Of a stretch of 36,981 nt of DNA, positions 29,296-36,981 are shown in pieces (the first letter of the stretch is position 1; the number at the start of each line of letters is the position of its first letter). The DNA is from Candidatus Hydrogenedentota bacterium (GTDB lineage: Bacteria; Hydrogenedentota; Hydrogenedentia; Hydrogenedentales; SLHB01): assembly GCA_016209895.1 (NCBI GenBank), contig JACQVH010000137.1, positions 1-36,981 on the forward strand. Direction: 5' to 3'. A program made the translations under genes and the position numbers. The notes under the pieces were generated by a model. That model saw nothing but the letters and a program-made list of their open reading frames with translations. It was not told where the DNA came from and made no database searches.

Positions 29296-30078
29296 TCACG
29301 GCCACCTGTATCGTCCGGTATAAAGTTCAAATAGCGTGCGGTAGTACTTCATAAACCGCTCCGGTTCCGGGTTGTACGCGATTTCGGCCAGACAGTAGTT
29401 CGGATAATTAATCGCTTTGAGATTTTCGAATAGCTGCTGCCACGGATACTGGTGCACGCCGATATCCGTAATGTGCACCCAGCCAATCTTATCCTTCAGC
29501 AAATCAAAACTGGCCTGAATACTTTTGTTGGAGTCCATGTCCGTCGAGTTGGAATTCCAGCAGACGTAGACGTTATCATGATTGGCGTAGTCCATCATCT
29601 TTCGAATGTTCTTCGGGTTGCTGGAATCCCGGCCGTGCACTTCCAGACGTACCTGCACGCCGATGCCCGCCGCGAAAGTCCCCACCTGCCGCAGTGCGAT
29701 GCCAATCTGCTCGCAGGTCTTCTCGACCGGTATGCCTTTGTCCACTTGCAAGCCGTTGGGTCGCACTTTGATCCCCGACGCGCCAACGTCCGCCGCCAGT
29801 TGCGAATAAGCGATGGCGCCTTCAATGTTTTTCTTCACCACGGCCGGATCGTCCGAGTGAAACTCATAGGTCGAACCCAAACCGGCGATCTCGATTCCCG
29901 AATCCGCAAACTGCTTTTTGATTTCCGTCCGCTGCGCCGTGGTCAATTCGAGTTCCACGCCATGCGCGTGCGTGGTGCGCAACTCTACCCCATCCAACCC
30001 CACTTCCCTGCAAAACTTGATGAGCGTCGGACAATCCATATCCTTGCCCATGTTGTACGTTACCATTCCCAGCTTCAT
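29296..30078 (-). CDS. Sugar phosphate isomerase/epimerase, xylose-isomerase-like TIM barrel
   Basis: 260 aa from ATG 30078, which has GGAGGGATCAGG upstream. The AP-endonuclease-2/xylose-isomerase-type barrel has KLGMVTYNMG as strand 1. It continues with VGLDGVELRTTHAHGVE, GIEIAGLGSTYEF, VRPNGLQ, VRLEVHGRD (a metal-site Glu-His pair) and VYVCWNSN. The C-terminal segment WVHITDIG lies in the last strands, near the substrate histidine. Members interconvert keto-sugars, inosose or hydroxypyruvate-type substrates; the precise one cannot be assigned. The frame is open for a further 55 codons upstream, but those codons translate the intergenic repeats (30146-30218) and should not be annotated as protein. 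Confidence 0.88.
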   Translation of the reverse strand: MKLGMVTYNMGKDMDCPTLIKFCREVGLDGVELRTTHAHGVELELTTAQRTEIKKQFADSGIEIAGLGSTYEFHSDDPAVVKKNIEGAIAYSQLAADVGASGIKVRPNGLQVDKGIPVEKTCEQIGIALRQVGTFAAGIGVQVRLEVHGRDSSNPKNIRKMMDYANHDNVYVCWNSNSTDMDSNKSIQASFDLLKDKIGWVHITDIGVHQYPWQQLFENLKAINYPNYCLAEIAYNPEPERFMKYYRTLFELYTGRYRWP

Positions 30079-30145
30079 GCCTGATCCCTCCGGCGCCCAT
30101 GGTACGCAGGACGGATCGAGAAATTCAAAGGGCGACTCCGGGCAG

Positions 30146-30218
30146 AGGCAAAAGGACCAAAGGGACCGAAAGGACTTGGCAAGAATTGTGAATTGGGAAT
30201 GGTGAACGGTGAAATTGG
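30146..30218. repeat. Composite tandem repeats upstream of the isomerase gene: nonamers then heptamers
   Basis: 30146-30181 holds 9-nt units (AGGCAAAAG, GACCAAAGG, GACCGAAAG, GACTTGGCA). 30184-30218 holds 7-nt units (AATTGTG, AATTGGG, AATGGTG, AACGGTG, AAATTGG). Two different period classes abut in one spacer. Confidence 0.65.
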
Positions 30219-30221
30219 TCG

Positions 30222-30290
30222 TCCCCGCATGCGCGGGAGGCAAGAGGGTTCCCAGTTTCGAGTGGTAGTCCCCGCGAGCGTGGAATCAGG
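30222..30290. repeat. REP-like palindromic elements (two)
   Basis: GTCCCCGCATGCGCGGG (stem CCCGC/GCGGG, loop ATGC, near 30222-30238) and a diverged second copy starting GTCCCCGCGAGCGTGG (near 30268-30284) lie in the same orientation. They are of the type of short GC-rich palindromes that occur intergenically in many genomes. Confidence 0.5.
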
Positions 30291-30314
30291 CAGGGAGTCG
30301 GTGGCGATTAGGGG

Positions 30315-31664
30315 TTACGGAGTTGGCGGGGTGGTGGTCATCAGCCCACGCAAGCGCTCGATGAACCCCTCGGTCATGGGGAAGGGGCCGGGATAGGGAA
30401 GCCATCGCGTCGTCCCGTCCATGTACAGAACCCAGCCGCCGGACTCGGCGTGATTCCCCGGCAACTCCCAGAGCACGGGTATTTGCGACGAGGCACGCGG
30501 CCCCGCCGAAGCGTCATTGATGTCCGTAATTAGAAATCGTTCAACGCCGTCGCGGAGCCGGTACAGCCTTGTGAAGTTGCCTTCTCCCAGGACCGCTTCA
30601 AAAGGAATGTCTTTGCCGGAAATCTCGGCCGGTCCGGACTGCTCGTAAGTGTCCAGGAACGCGTTGCCTGCCCCTTCGTCCGCAAGTAGGAATCCGGTGT
30701 AAGCCAGCTTGAGATCGCCTGCGCCAGTCAGTTGATCCCGAATTCCTCCTTCCGGGAGCATCTCGGCGCTGACCCCTTCGAGGTCGGGCAAAAAACGTCC
30801 AACCATGTTGGACAACGGTGGCCACGAGCCGCGGAAATGCGGAGCCAATCCGGTGAACAACTGTCCGGCCTGGTTGAGCACTTCTTTCGCTTTCTCATGG
30901 TCCGGTCCTTGCGGTTCCACGAAAGCGAGGGTAACCTCGACATTCGGCGCCGGTGCAACAACGGTAAGGCTCGTAGCAGCGCCGCTTGCTTGATCAAACA
31001 CTTGCAGCACGTACTCGGCCGGGGCGGCGGCAAGCCGAAACTTGCCGTCGCCGCCGGTGGTGGCTGAGGCAACCTTTTTGTCGTCCGCAAACAATTCGAT
31101 TTCCGCGCCGGATACCGGTCGCTCGTCTTCGTAGCTCACGTTTCCCAAGATGTCGGCCAACTTTGGCGCGGCTGGGACCACAGGTTCCAGGTCCGATGGC
31201 GGCACCTTGCCTAGTACGACTTCCTCCGGCCCTTTGCTCCCTCCCGGAGGAACAGTGGGCGGTCCGGGTCGCGCCGGGTCGACGGGTGACGAAACAGTCG
31301 TTGAGAGCGACTTGTTCGCCGCCGGTTTCTCGCCTTCCTCGGCCGCGGTTTGTGTGATCTGCGTCGGTGACGGAGTCAGGTATATAGTGTATACCAGCCA
31401 GACTAGCCCGGAACCGAGCAACACCACCGCAGCGGCCGTGACCCACGGGCCTATTCCTCGTCGCCGGGGCGGCAGCATAGTCGGCGGCCGGAATCGGACG
31501 GTCGGGTACGCTTCTCGGGCCAGAGCGTCCAGTTTTTGAAACGCGCTGAATCTCTCCCGGCACACCGCGCATGCTTCCAGATGTTTTGCGCATTCACCGG
31601 CCTCGTCCAGGGTGACTTCGCCATCCAGATAACGGGAAACCATTTCCGGATCGCAAGAGTTCAC
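30315..31664 (-). CDS. Membrane anti-sigma factor with zinc-finger domain, carboxypeptidase-regulatory-like domain and pseudopilin-like C-terminal domain
   Basis: 449 aa. The N-terminus is an anti-sigma zinc finger (zf-HC2): C4 ... YLDGEV ... H28-x3-C32-x2-C35. A single transmembrane helix follows (about 73-95). Then come a Pro/Gly-rich linker, a beta-sandwich of the carboxypeptidase regulatory-like type (about 170-245: ILGNVSYEDERPVSGAEIELFADDK, GGDGKFRLAAAPAEYVLQVF) and a C-terminal domain (about 310-445). The last part contains RDGVERFLITDINDASAGPRASSQIPVL and NHAESGGWVLYMDGTT, closely parallel to the pseudopilin at 7173-8216. Its own motif is H405-X10-D416-G rather than H-X9-DG. Topology implies that the sigma-binding finger is cytoplasmic and the sensor-like part periplasmic. 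It overlaps the sigma gene by 4 nt (ATGA). Confidence 0.9.
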   Translation of the reverse strand: MNSCDPEMVSRYLDGEVTLDEAGECAKHLEACAVCRERFSAFQKLDALAREAYPTVRFRPPTMLPPRRRGIGPWVTAAAVVLLGSGLVWLVYTIYLTPSPTQITQTAAEEGEKPAANKSLSTTVSSPVDPARPGPPTVPPGGSKGPEEVVLGKVPPSDLEPVVPAAPKLADILGNVSYEDERPVSGAEIELFADDKKVASATTGGDGKFRLAAAPAEYVLQVFDQASGAATSLTVVAPAPNVEVTLAFVEPQGPDHEKAKEVLNQAGQLFTGLAPHFRGSWPPLSNMVGRFLPDLEGVSAEMLPEGGIRDQLTGAGDLKLAYTGFLLADEGAGNAFLDTYEQSGPAEISGKDIPFEAVLGEGNFTRLYRLRDGVERFLITDINDASAGPRASSQIPVLWELPGNHAESGGWVLYMDGTTRWLPYPGPFPMTEGFIERLRGLMTTTPPTP

Positions 31665-32194
31665 AGAAGGAACTCCTTCATCTCTTGCTGTAGACGCTCG
31701 CGTACCTGCAAAAGCTTTTGTCCCGCGCCGTCGCGGCTGATGCCGAGCGCGTTTCCGATCTGCTCATGATTCAATCCAGTCAGATATTTCATGAAGAAGA
31801 CTTCCTGGTCCTCCGCCGGCAACGCGGCTACCACGTTGCGAAGATATTCGCGAAGCTCGACCCGCCGAATGCTGCGGATGGTGTCTTGACCAAGGTTTTG
31901 TTCAGGTTTGGCGGATGGCGGTTCCCGCCGCCGCTTCCGGGCCGCATCCACCGCCGCTTCCCGAGTGATTCCGATGAGCCACAGGCCGACCCGTGCCGGT
32001 TTATCCAGCCGATGAATACGCGCGTTGGCCCGCGCGAACGCCTCCTGAACCGCCTCTTGGGCTTGCCACGTGTCCGCCAATATTCGATACGCGACCGCGC
32101 CTAAGCTGTCCGTGTAACGACGCAAAACTTCGGCGGCGGCCTCGGCATCCCCCCGCTGCCAACGCATCACCAGGACGGTATCACTGAGTTCCAC
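31661..32194 (-). CDS. ECF-type RNA polymerase sigma factor
   Basis: 177 aa from GTG 32194. Region 2 is DTVLVMRWQRGDAEAAAEVLRRYTDSLGAVAYRILADTWQAQEAVQEAFARANA, with the -10-recognition helix in DTWQAQEAVQEAFARA. Region 4 is VVAALPAEDQEVFFMKYLTGLNHEQIGNALGISRDGAGQKLLQVRERLQQEM, the helix-turn-helix that reads the -35. No region 1 or 3 is present, as in ECF sigma factors. It overlaps the anti-sigma gene, its likely antagonist. The upstream GGAAAC/GTATGC pair (32232-32259) suggests autoregulation. Confidence 0.94.
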   Translation of the reverse strand: MELSDTVLVMRWQRGDAEAAAEVLRRYTDSLGAVAYRILADTWQAQEAVQEAFARANARIHRLDKPARVGLWLIGITREAAVDAARKRRREPPSAKPEQNLGQDTIRSIRRVELREYLRNVVAALPAEDQEVFFMKYLTGLNHEQIGNALGISRDGAGQKLLQVRERLQQEMKEFLL

Positions 32195-32231
32195 GAATCC
32201 GATGCCTCATCATTTCGACATTCCGAGCCTA

Positions 32232-32259
32232 GCATACGGAGGAAGCACCTCGCGTTTCC
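32232..32259 (-). promoter_or_regulatory. Candidate autoregulated ECF promoter
   Basis: GGAAAC (32254-32259) and GTATGC (32232-32237), spacer 16 bp, fit the general ECF layout (GGAAC-like -35, short AT-poor -10). It lies 38 nt upstream of the sigma factor GTG. The motif match alone is weak. Confidence 0.35.
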
Positions 32260-32300
32260 AGATTCCCCGACGGTAGAGTGTATCCGTCCGTCGTGTCGTC

Positions 32301-33554
32301 TCAGTCCAGCCTATATACGACTGACCCGGACGGAAGCTTTGGGAAAAAATAAGTGGATTTCTGCGGCATCGGGTCCCCGGCTTCCGCGCACGCGCGTACC
32401 TGCTCGGGATGCATCGGCCGCAGGAGGAATGCCATGCCTTTTTGACCGGAAGCTACCACGTCGAGGGCCCGTTTCGCATCGTGTTCATACGTTAGCTCGG
32501 CGCCTTCCGGCAGACCCAAGATGCGCTCGATGATCCCACGATGAAGGACCGCCACGTCGAGGTCGCGCCAGGCTTCGCTATGATCGCTTCCGAGGAGGCC
32601 GGTACGGTCCACCGCACGCAGGCGTAGCAGGCAAGGCCCATTTCCGTGCGTGGCCAAGCCGAATGCGCAGTCCGGCTCGTGTTCGAGCGCCGCGATCACA
32701 TCATTATTCATCGGGACGACTTCGAACCAGGGGCGCAGCTTTTCCAGGAAATCTTCCCGGGTGAATCCGGTCTGGAAATCCAACACCCGGTGCGGCGGAT
32801 GAATCAACAGCCCGGGGTCTTCGAACGGAATGAACCCCATCAGCACGTAGTCGTACGTACGCCGCCCTTGCGGCGTTTCCACTTCACGCAGGCGGTCGCG
32901 CAACAAACCCGCCATCCGGAAGCGATGATGTCCGTCCGCGATATAGAGCTTCTTGTTGCAGAAGAATTCCGAAACCTTCGAATTGGCTGGAACACGCCAC
33001 AGCCGTTGGGTGACCCGATCGATGGTGTAGGCGCAATCGTCTTCCGGGCGCTCGAACATCTGACTCAGGAACGGTCTCAAGTCTCCGGCCGGGTCGGAAT
33101 ACAGCACCATCACGCTGCTCAGGTTAGCCCGCACCGATTCGGTCAAACGGAGCCGGTCTTCCACCGGTCCGGTAAAAGTGCGTTCGTGGCCCAGAATGAT
33201 CCGCTCTCCGGCCTCCGGCAGCTTGGTGACAGCGAAGAATCCGCGCCGGACCCGTTCGGCTCCGTCCAATCCTCGGAAGGTTTGTTCGAGGAGATAGAAC
33301 GATTCATTCGCGTCTTGACGCAGCGCCCCCTTGCGAATCCAATCCTGAAATAACTCCGCCGAAACTTCGTACCGGGTACGCCCTCCGGATTCCTCCGGCA
33401 AGATGAGATGCACCATACTGTAAGGGCTGCGTCGGGCCAACGCGCTCCTCTCTTCCGCACTGATCACGTCATACGGCGGTGTGATTACCCGGTCCAGCGA
33501 ACCAACCAGCCGCTTATTGAATCGAAACCCCCGGAACCCTCTGACTTCCAGCAT
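32301..33554 (-). CDS. DUF1015 family protein
   Basis: 417 aa from ATG 33554; homology begins with EVRGFRGFRFN, and a TTG six codons earlier is a less likely start. Family features: ITPPYDVISAEERSALARRSPYSMVHLILP near the start, ILGHERTFTGPVEDRLRLTESVRANLSSVMVLYSD, the central YIADGHHRFRMAGLLRD with the conserved DGHHR, and TYDYVLMGFIPFEDPGLLIHPPHR. Members are soluble cytoplasmic proteins. I recall reports of free-serine kinase activity for some DUF1015 proteins, but nothing here shows the substrate. No serine or cysteine biosynthetic gene is adjacent. It is upstream of and co-oriented with the sigma factor gene, with 106 nt between them. Confidence 0.9.
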   Translation of the reverse strand: MLEVRGFRGFRFNKRLVGSLDRVITPPYDVISAEERSALARRSPYSMVHLILPEESGGRTRYEVSAELFQDWIRKGALRQDANESFYLLEQTFRGLDGAERVRRGFFAVTKLPEAGERIILGHERTFTGPVEDRLRLTESVRANLSSVMVLYSDPAGDLRPFLSQMFERPEDDCAYTIDRVTQRLWRVPANSKVSEFFCNKKLYIADGHHRFRMAGLLRDRLREVETPQGRRTYDYVLMGFIPFEDPGLLIHPPHRVLDFQTGFTREDFLEKLRPWFEVVPMNNDVIAALEHEPDCAFGLATHGNGPCLLRLRAVDRTGLLGSDHSEAWRDLDVAVLHRGIIERILGLPEGAELTYEHDAKRALDVVASGQKGMAFLLRPMHPEQVRACAEAGDPMPQKSTYFFPKLPSGSVVYRLD

Positions 33555-33659
33555 ACCTCTACTCAAGTTCAACGCCGAGCACCTACCGCAGTGATGCGGA
33601 TTGTATAAACCGGAGCGAGCCGAGTCAAGAAGTGGACGCGAAGTTTAGAGCTGACACGG

Positions 33660-33708
33660 GTAGTCAGGAGTCAGGAGCAGGAGTCAGAAGTTAAGAACCG
33701 AATAGTTA
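33660..33708. repeat. Degenerate heptamer repeat
   Basis: GTAGTCA, GGAGTCA, GGAGCAG, GAGTCAG, AAGTTAA, GAACCGA and ATAGTTA run in 7-nt phase through the spacer between DUF1015 and the protease gene. More degenerate than the arrays at 1930 and 29253. Confidence 0.45.
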
Positions 33709-33819
33709 GCAGGGGAGGGGTTATACTCCCCCGGATCAGGGTCACGTTGATTGCAGGCCAGCACCGAGAGGAATCGAATCAATTTTCACCATTTTCGTAG
33801 TCCAGCAGAAAAGTTTTCC

Positions 33820-33850
33820 TTGACGGATCGTAACCCTCTGATGATACAAT
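33820..33850 (+). promoter_or_regulatory. Candidate promoter of the M4 protease gene
   Basis: TTGACG (33820-33825) and TACAAT (33845-33850) at 19 bp, or GATACA at 17 bp. The leader would be about 180 nt. Confidence 0.45.
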
Positions 33851-34038
33851 CTTTGCAAGGACAGTTCGCCACCTCCTATGGGTAGGTTTGGGGAGGGAAG
33901 AGGAGAGCGTCTTAGAGGCTGGGTGACCTTCGGGTAGAGACGTGGATAGCATCCGAGCATAGGGGACGTGTCTCGCAACGGGGGTCTAACGGGCCGTTCA
34001 TGATTCGAGTCGTAAGGTCGCAAGTTAGGAGAAGTTTC
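33851..34038 (+). other. Long 5' leader of the protease gene, gene-free
   Basis: Purine-rich with a GGGGAGGG tract near 33890 and several possible hairpins (for example GAGAC/GTCTC arms near 33936 and 33981), but I recognise no riboswitch consensus. AGGAG lies 8 nt before the protease ATG. Function of the leader unknown. Confidence 0.35.
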
Positions 34039-36981
34039 ATGCGTGCTTGGGTGTTTCTAACAGTAGTTGCCGTGGCCTTCGTCTCTTTTCCGGCAGATGG
34101 ACAGGGGCCGGCCCGTGCTAATCCGGAAGACGTGCAAGGCGTGTTGCGAACCTTGCACGCGGCGACGGCAACGGAGTTGCCGCGGATCGTGAATACCGAC
34201 TCGGGGTTTCTGACCTTTATCGGCGCGCCACCCGGTACCCAGTTCTCTCCCGAACCGTCGTTGTCCAAGACCAATAACCCCGAGGCGATCGCGCGCGGGT
34301 ACCTTTCGCTCCACGCGGGTGCATTTTTTGCCAAGAGTGCGGGATTCGGATTCGCGACGGTGCGTATTCCGCAATCGGGGGGCCGCTCGTACGTTCATCT
34401 TGGCCAAACTTACCAGGGACTCCCCGTGTTCGGCGCGGAAGTCATGGTGCAGGTGAACGCCAGCGGCGGGATTGACTGCATACTTAGCGACCTCATGCAA
34501 GACCCATCGCTGCTGGACAATCGCACCGTATCCACGACGCCTTCGGTTGCCGCTGGCCAAGCCAAAGCGGCAGCAATCACGTCTCTCAAATCTCGCTATC
34601 CGACGGAAGACTTTGCCGTGGTGTCTGAGCCGAAACTGATCATCTATGACCCGGGTGTTTTGGGGGCGGCCGGCCCGGTCGAGCTGGCTTGGCAGACGCA
34701 GGTATTCGCGACCACCACCCCGCTCATTCGGGAGGCGGTATTCATTGACGCCCACTCCGGCGGAATCGCGCTAAATTATTCCCTGGTGGAAAGCGCGAAG
34801 AAACGCGAGATTTACGACTCGGATAACACTGAAGATGATCCGGGCACGTTGGTCCGGGCGGAGGGAGGCCCCGTTTCCACTATCGTGGATGTGAATCAGG
34901 CTTATGACTTTCTCGGCGACACTTATGATTTTTACGCCAATGAGAATGGGCGAGACAGTATAGACGGACTCGGCTATACGCTCAGCGCGACGGTCCGGTT
35001 CTGTTTCTTCGGCTGCCCCATGCAAAACGCCTTCTGGGACGGATTCCGCATGTATTTCGGCGAAGGATTCGCCGTGGACGACGTGGCCGCTCATGAATTG
35101 ACCCACGGTGTGACCCAGTACACATCCAATCTCATTTACTATCGAGAGTCAGGCGCGATCAACGAGTCCTTCTCCGACGTCTGGGGCGAGTGGGTGGACC
35201 TAACCAACGGCGCCGGTAGTGATACGCCCGACGACCGCTGGTACTTGGGAGAGGATGTGCCGGAATTTGGCGCGATTCGCTACATGAAAGACCCGACCGT
35301 ATTCGGCGACCCGGACCGATACCGAAGCCCGCTTTATTACAAGGGGCCGTTCGACAACGGTGGCGTACATTGGAACAGCGGGGTCGGCAATAAACTCTGT
35401 TATTTGCTTACTGACGGCGATCAATTTAATGGGCAGATCGTCACGGGTATGGGCATCTCCCGGGCCGCCGACCTCTTTTACGAAGTGCAAACGAATCTTC
35501 TTAACGTATCGAGCAAATACCGCGACCTCGGGAGCGCAATGGTTCGGGCAGCTATCAACCTGAACTTCGACGAGATCGAGCAATTCAATGTGCAGGCCGC
35601 CACGTTGGCCGTGGAAATCCTGCCGCCGCAACCCGTTTTGCCCGGTCTGCGCGAATTTCGCGCCACCTCCGACACGGCTACCGGCAAGGTTGTTCTCACC
35701 TGGAAGAATCCGCAGGCACCGAACTTCAAACAGATCATCATTCGTCGCAAGGACGACGGATTCCCGACCAAGGAAGACGATGGGACTCTGGTGTACAGCG
35801 GGAAAGGAGACCAAGCGAGCGCCGACGTGAAAAAGACGGATGACGCGGTCGTGAGTCCGACCACGGAATACTATTATGGCATCTTCGCGGAATACCTTGG
35901 GGATGTTTTTCCGCCGGATCAGAAGCTGTTCGCCCGGGCGGTCACCGGCGCAAATCTCCCCGATTTCCTGACCGAGGCCTTTGCCGCCGGAACCGACCTG
36001 TCATTTTCGCAAATACTCTTCACGCCGACCGTGGACCTCACGAAGGCCCAGGACTCCGGGAATCCCACCTCTTACACGAACTACTACAACTACACGGCAA
36101 GTATTCGACATGACGTCTACACCTTGCCCGAACCCCGCGTCGGCGCCGTCCGCATGTTGCCGCTGGACGAAGGGTTTGCCACGATTCCGTCAATCACGCC
36201 CAATCCGTTGGCCGGCGATTTAGAACCGTTCGGAATCAAGCACCCGATCCCGTTCTTCGGCGGGCTCACTCAGAGTCTGACGTTGGCCGGAAATGGTTAT
36301 ATCATGCCGGCCCCGCCGTCGGACGACTTTGCCACCGATTTGAGGAACTTTCCCTCGATCGAAACCCATTTTCAGGTTCCTCGGCTTTCATTTCTGTTCG
36401 CGAATCTGGACCCGAACAGCTTGGGCGAGGTTTGGGCGAAAGGAATGGACGACAAGTTCGTGATTACGCTCGAGCGGGTGAGCGAGCATGGTTCCATAAA
36501 GTCGAACACCGTCCAAGTGGAATTGTTCTATAGCGGCCACATTCGGGTCACGTATCTCGAACTCAATGTTCAGAATGCCGTGGTCGGTCTTTCCGACGGG
36601 AACGGAATACCGCTCGACCCGGCCACGTTCGAACCCAAGACTACCAATCTCTCGAATCTGGCCTTACCGTCACGCTTGACGCTCGAGCCGATCCCGCTGC
36701 AACTGGTTAAGGAACAAGACCTGGTTTCGTTTACGGCGCAAGCGAACGCCGCGCCGGGTGGGGCGCCGTTGGTGATTACCGCGGAACCGTTGCCCACGAA
36801 CCCCGCCGCCACGTTTACGGTCAGCGGCGACAAGGGAGTCTTCGATTGGCAGACCGACTATACCAGCAGCGGCACTTACACGATCTACGTGAAGGCGCGG
36901 CAGGGAACGGACGAAGCTTCACAAAATGTGCTGGTGGTTGTGAGCGACATGGATCAATTGCCCGACGCCGTGAGCCTGGGC
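34039..36981 (+). CDS. Secreted thermolysin-like (M4) metalloprotease with C-terminal beta domains, 3' end beyond window
   Basis: 981 codons of open frame run to the window edge. ATG 34039 follows AGGAG. A hydrophobic signal (MRAWVFLTVVAVAFVSFPADG) is followed by a propeptide of the FTP/PepSY type (about residues 30-260) and the peptidase domain. Zinc ligands H352 and H356 and catalytic E353 are in HELTHGVTQY. The third zinc ligand, E376, is in NESFSD, 24 residues from H352 as in thermolysin, and D380 is 4 further on. The transition-state histidine H444 is in DNGGVHWNSG. From about residue 535 on it continues with a fibronectin-III-like domain (LREFRATSD ... VLTWKNP, GIFAEY). After ~640 come further beta-rich segments and an Ig/cadherin-like section near 900 (FTAQANAAPGGAPL). 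Secreted, presumably digesting extracellular protein. It lacks its end here. Confidence 0.93.
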   Translation, partial: MRAWVFLTVVAVAFVSFPADGQGPARANPEDVQGVLRTLHAATATELPRIVNTDSGFLTFIGAPPGTQFSPEPSLSKTNNPEAIARGYLSLHAGAFFAKSAGFGFATVRIPQSGGRSYVHLGQTYQGLPVFGAEVMVQVNASGGIDCILSDLMQDPSLLDNRTVSTTPSVAAGQAKAAAITSLKSRYPTEDFAVVSEPKLIIYDPGVLGAAGPVELAWQTQVFATTTPLIREAVFIDAHSGGIALNYSLVESAKKREIYDSDNTEDDPGTLVRAEGGPVSTIVDVNQAYDFLGDTYDFYANENGRDSIDGLGYTLSATVRFCFFGCPMQNAFWDGFRMYFGEGFAVDDVAAHELTHGVTQYTSNLIYYRESGAINESFSDVWGEWVDLTNGAGSDTPDDRWYLGEDVPEFGAIRYMKDPTVFGDPDRYRSPLYYKGPFDNGGVHWNSGVGNKLCYLLTDGDQFNGQIVTGMGISRAADLFYEVQTNLLNVSSKYRDLGSAMVRAAINLNFDEIEQFNVQAATLAVEILPPQPVLPGLREFRATSDTATGKVVLTWKNPQAPNFKQIIIRRKDDGFPTKEDDGTLVYSGKGDQASADVKKTDDAVVSPTTEYYYGIFAEYLGDVFPPDQKLFARAVTGANLPDFLTEAFAAGTDLSFSQILFTPTVDLTKAQDSGNPTSYTNYYNYTASIRHDVYTLPEPRVGAVRMLPLDEGFATIPSITPNPLAGDLEPFGIKHPIPFFGGLTQSLTLAGNGYIMPAPPSDDFATDLRNFPSIETHFQVPRLSFLFANLDPNSLGEVWAKGMDDKFVITLERVSEHGSIKSNTVQVELFYSGHIRVTYLELNVQNAVVGLSDGNGIPLDPATFEPKTTNLSNLALPSRLTLEPIPLQLVKEQDLVSFTAQANAAPGGAPLVITAEPLPTNPAATFTVSGDKGVFDWQTDYTSSGTYTIYVKARQGTDEASQNVLVVVSDMDQLPDAVSLG

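Noticed and set aside
30079..30243. 55-residue N-terminal extension of the isomerase
   Set aside because: It is a translation of intergenic nonamer/heptamer repeats. A strong Shine-Dalgarno and the start of homology mark ATG 30078.
33880..34010. Riboswitch in the protease leader
   Set aside because: Hairpins can be drawn, but I recognise none of the conserved cores of known riboswitch classes.
35200..35814. Antisense frame opposite the M4 protease
   Set aside because: It covers the fully supported zinc protease and has no motif of its own.

Overview
The window is a GC-rich stretch of bacterial chromosome with a core-genome character. It carries DNA repair and topology genes (mutS, smg-topA-xerC, recG), four tRNA genes, sugar-nucleotide and glycan genes, an ECF sigma/anti-sigma pair and a secreted thermolysin-like protease. 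The H-X9-DG pseudopilin, the Gfo/Idh/MocA and TIM-barrel sugar enzymes, and the degenerate 6-, 7- and 9-nt tandem repeats between genes all point to an uncultured lineage near the PVC superphylum or Hydrogenedentota. That placement is inference; no rRNA is present.

Layout, left to right. 1-1910 (-) is mutS, cut by the window edge at its Walker A motif. 2089-3426 (+) is a GntP-type permease. 3.45-5.2 kb is a scrambled accessory patch: an intact tRNA-Asn, two tRNA-Asn-like remnants carrying palindromic linkers, two GIY-YIG nuclease copies (one truncated), a small membrane protein and a chimeric remnant of a primase. 5321-5397 (-) is tRNA-Val. 5.5-8.2 kb (-) holds a TPR lipid-hydrolase-like exported protein and a pseudopilin. 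8.2-9.04 kb has no gene but contains a 21-bp, helically phased repeat. A decayed aldolase/racemase-like gene and an aldehyde dehydrogenase follow. 11.4-20.2 kb looks like a glycan/cell-surface region: DegT aminotransferase, tRNA-Gln and tRNA-Glu, two tandem glycosyltransferases with a methyltransferase stump, an ABC exporter pair and a nucleotide-sugar dehydrogenase. 20.2-21.2 kb is a small accessory patch: a tiny membrane ORF, paired inverted repeats, an ATPase remnant and a DUF433/DUF5615 toxin-antitoxin pair. A Gfo/Idh/MocA oxidoreductase, xerC, topA, smg, recG and a sugar-phosphate isomerase follow. The last part holds an anti-sigma/sigma pair, a DUF1015 protein and a partial M4 metalloprotease.

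How the parts relate. Smg, TopA and XerC form one leftward transcription unit behind a good sigma-70-type promoter. The sigma factor and anti-sigma genes overlap by 4 nt, so they are translationally coupled. The anti-sigma protein ends in a domain that closely resembles the C-terminal domain of the pseudopilin encoded 23 kb away in the same window. The aminotransferase, glycosyltransferases, ABC exporter and dehydrogenase plausibly serve one surface-polysaccharide pathway, although they are not one operon.

The most unusual elements are the tandem tRNA-Asn/GIY-YIG modules with palindromic linkers, the anti-sigma/pseudopilin domain fusion, the 10.5-bp-phased GTGAAAAA array, and the paired TTACTCA/TGAGTAA hairpins beside an ATPase remnant.
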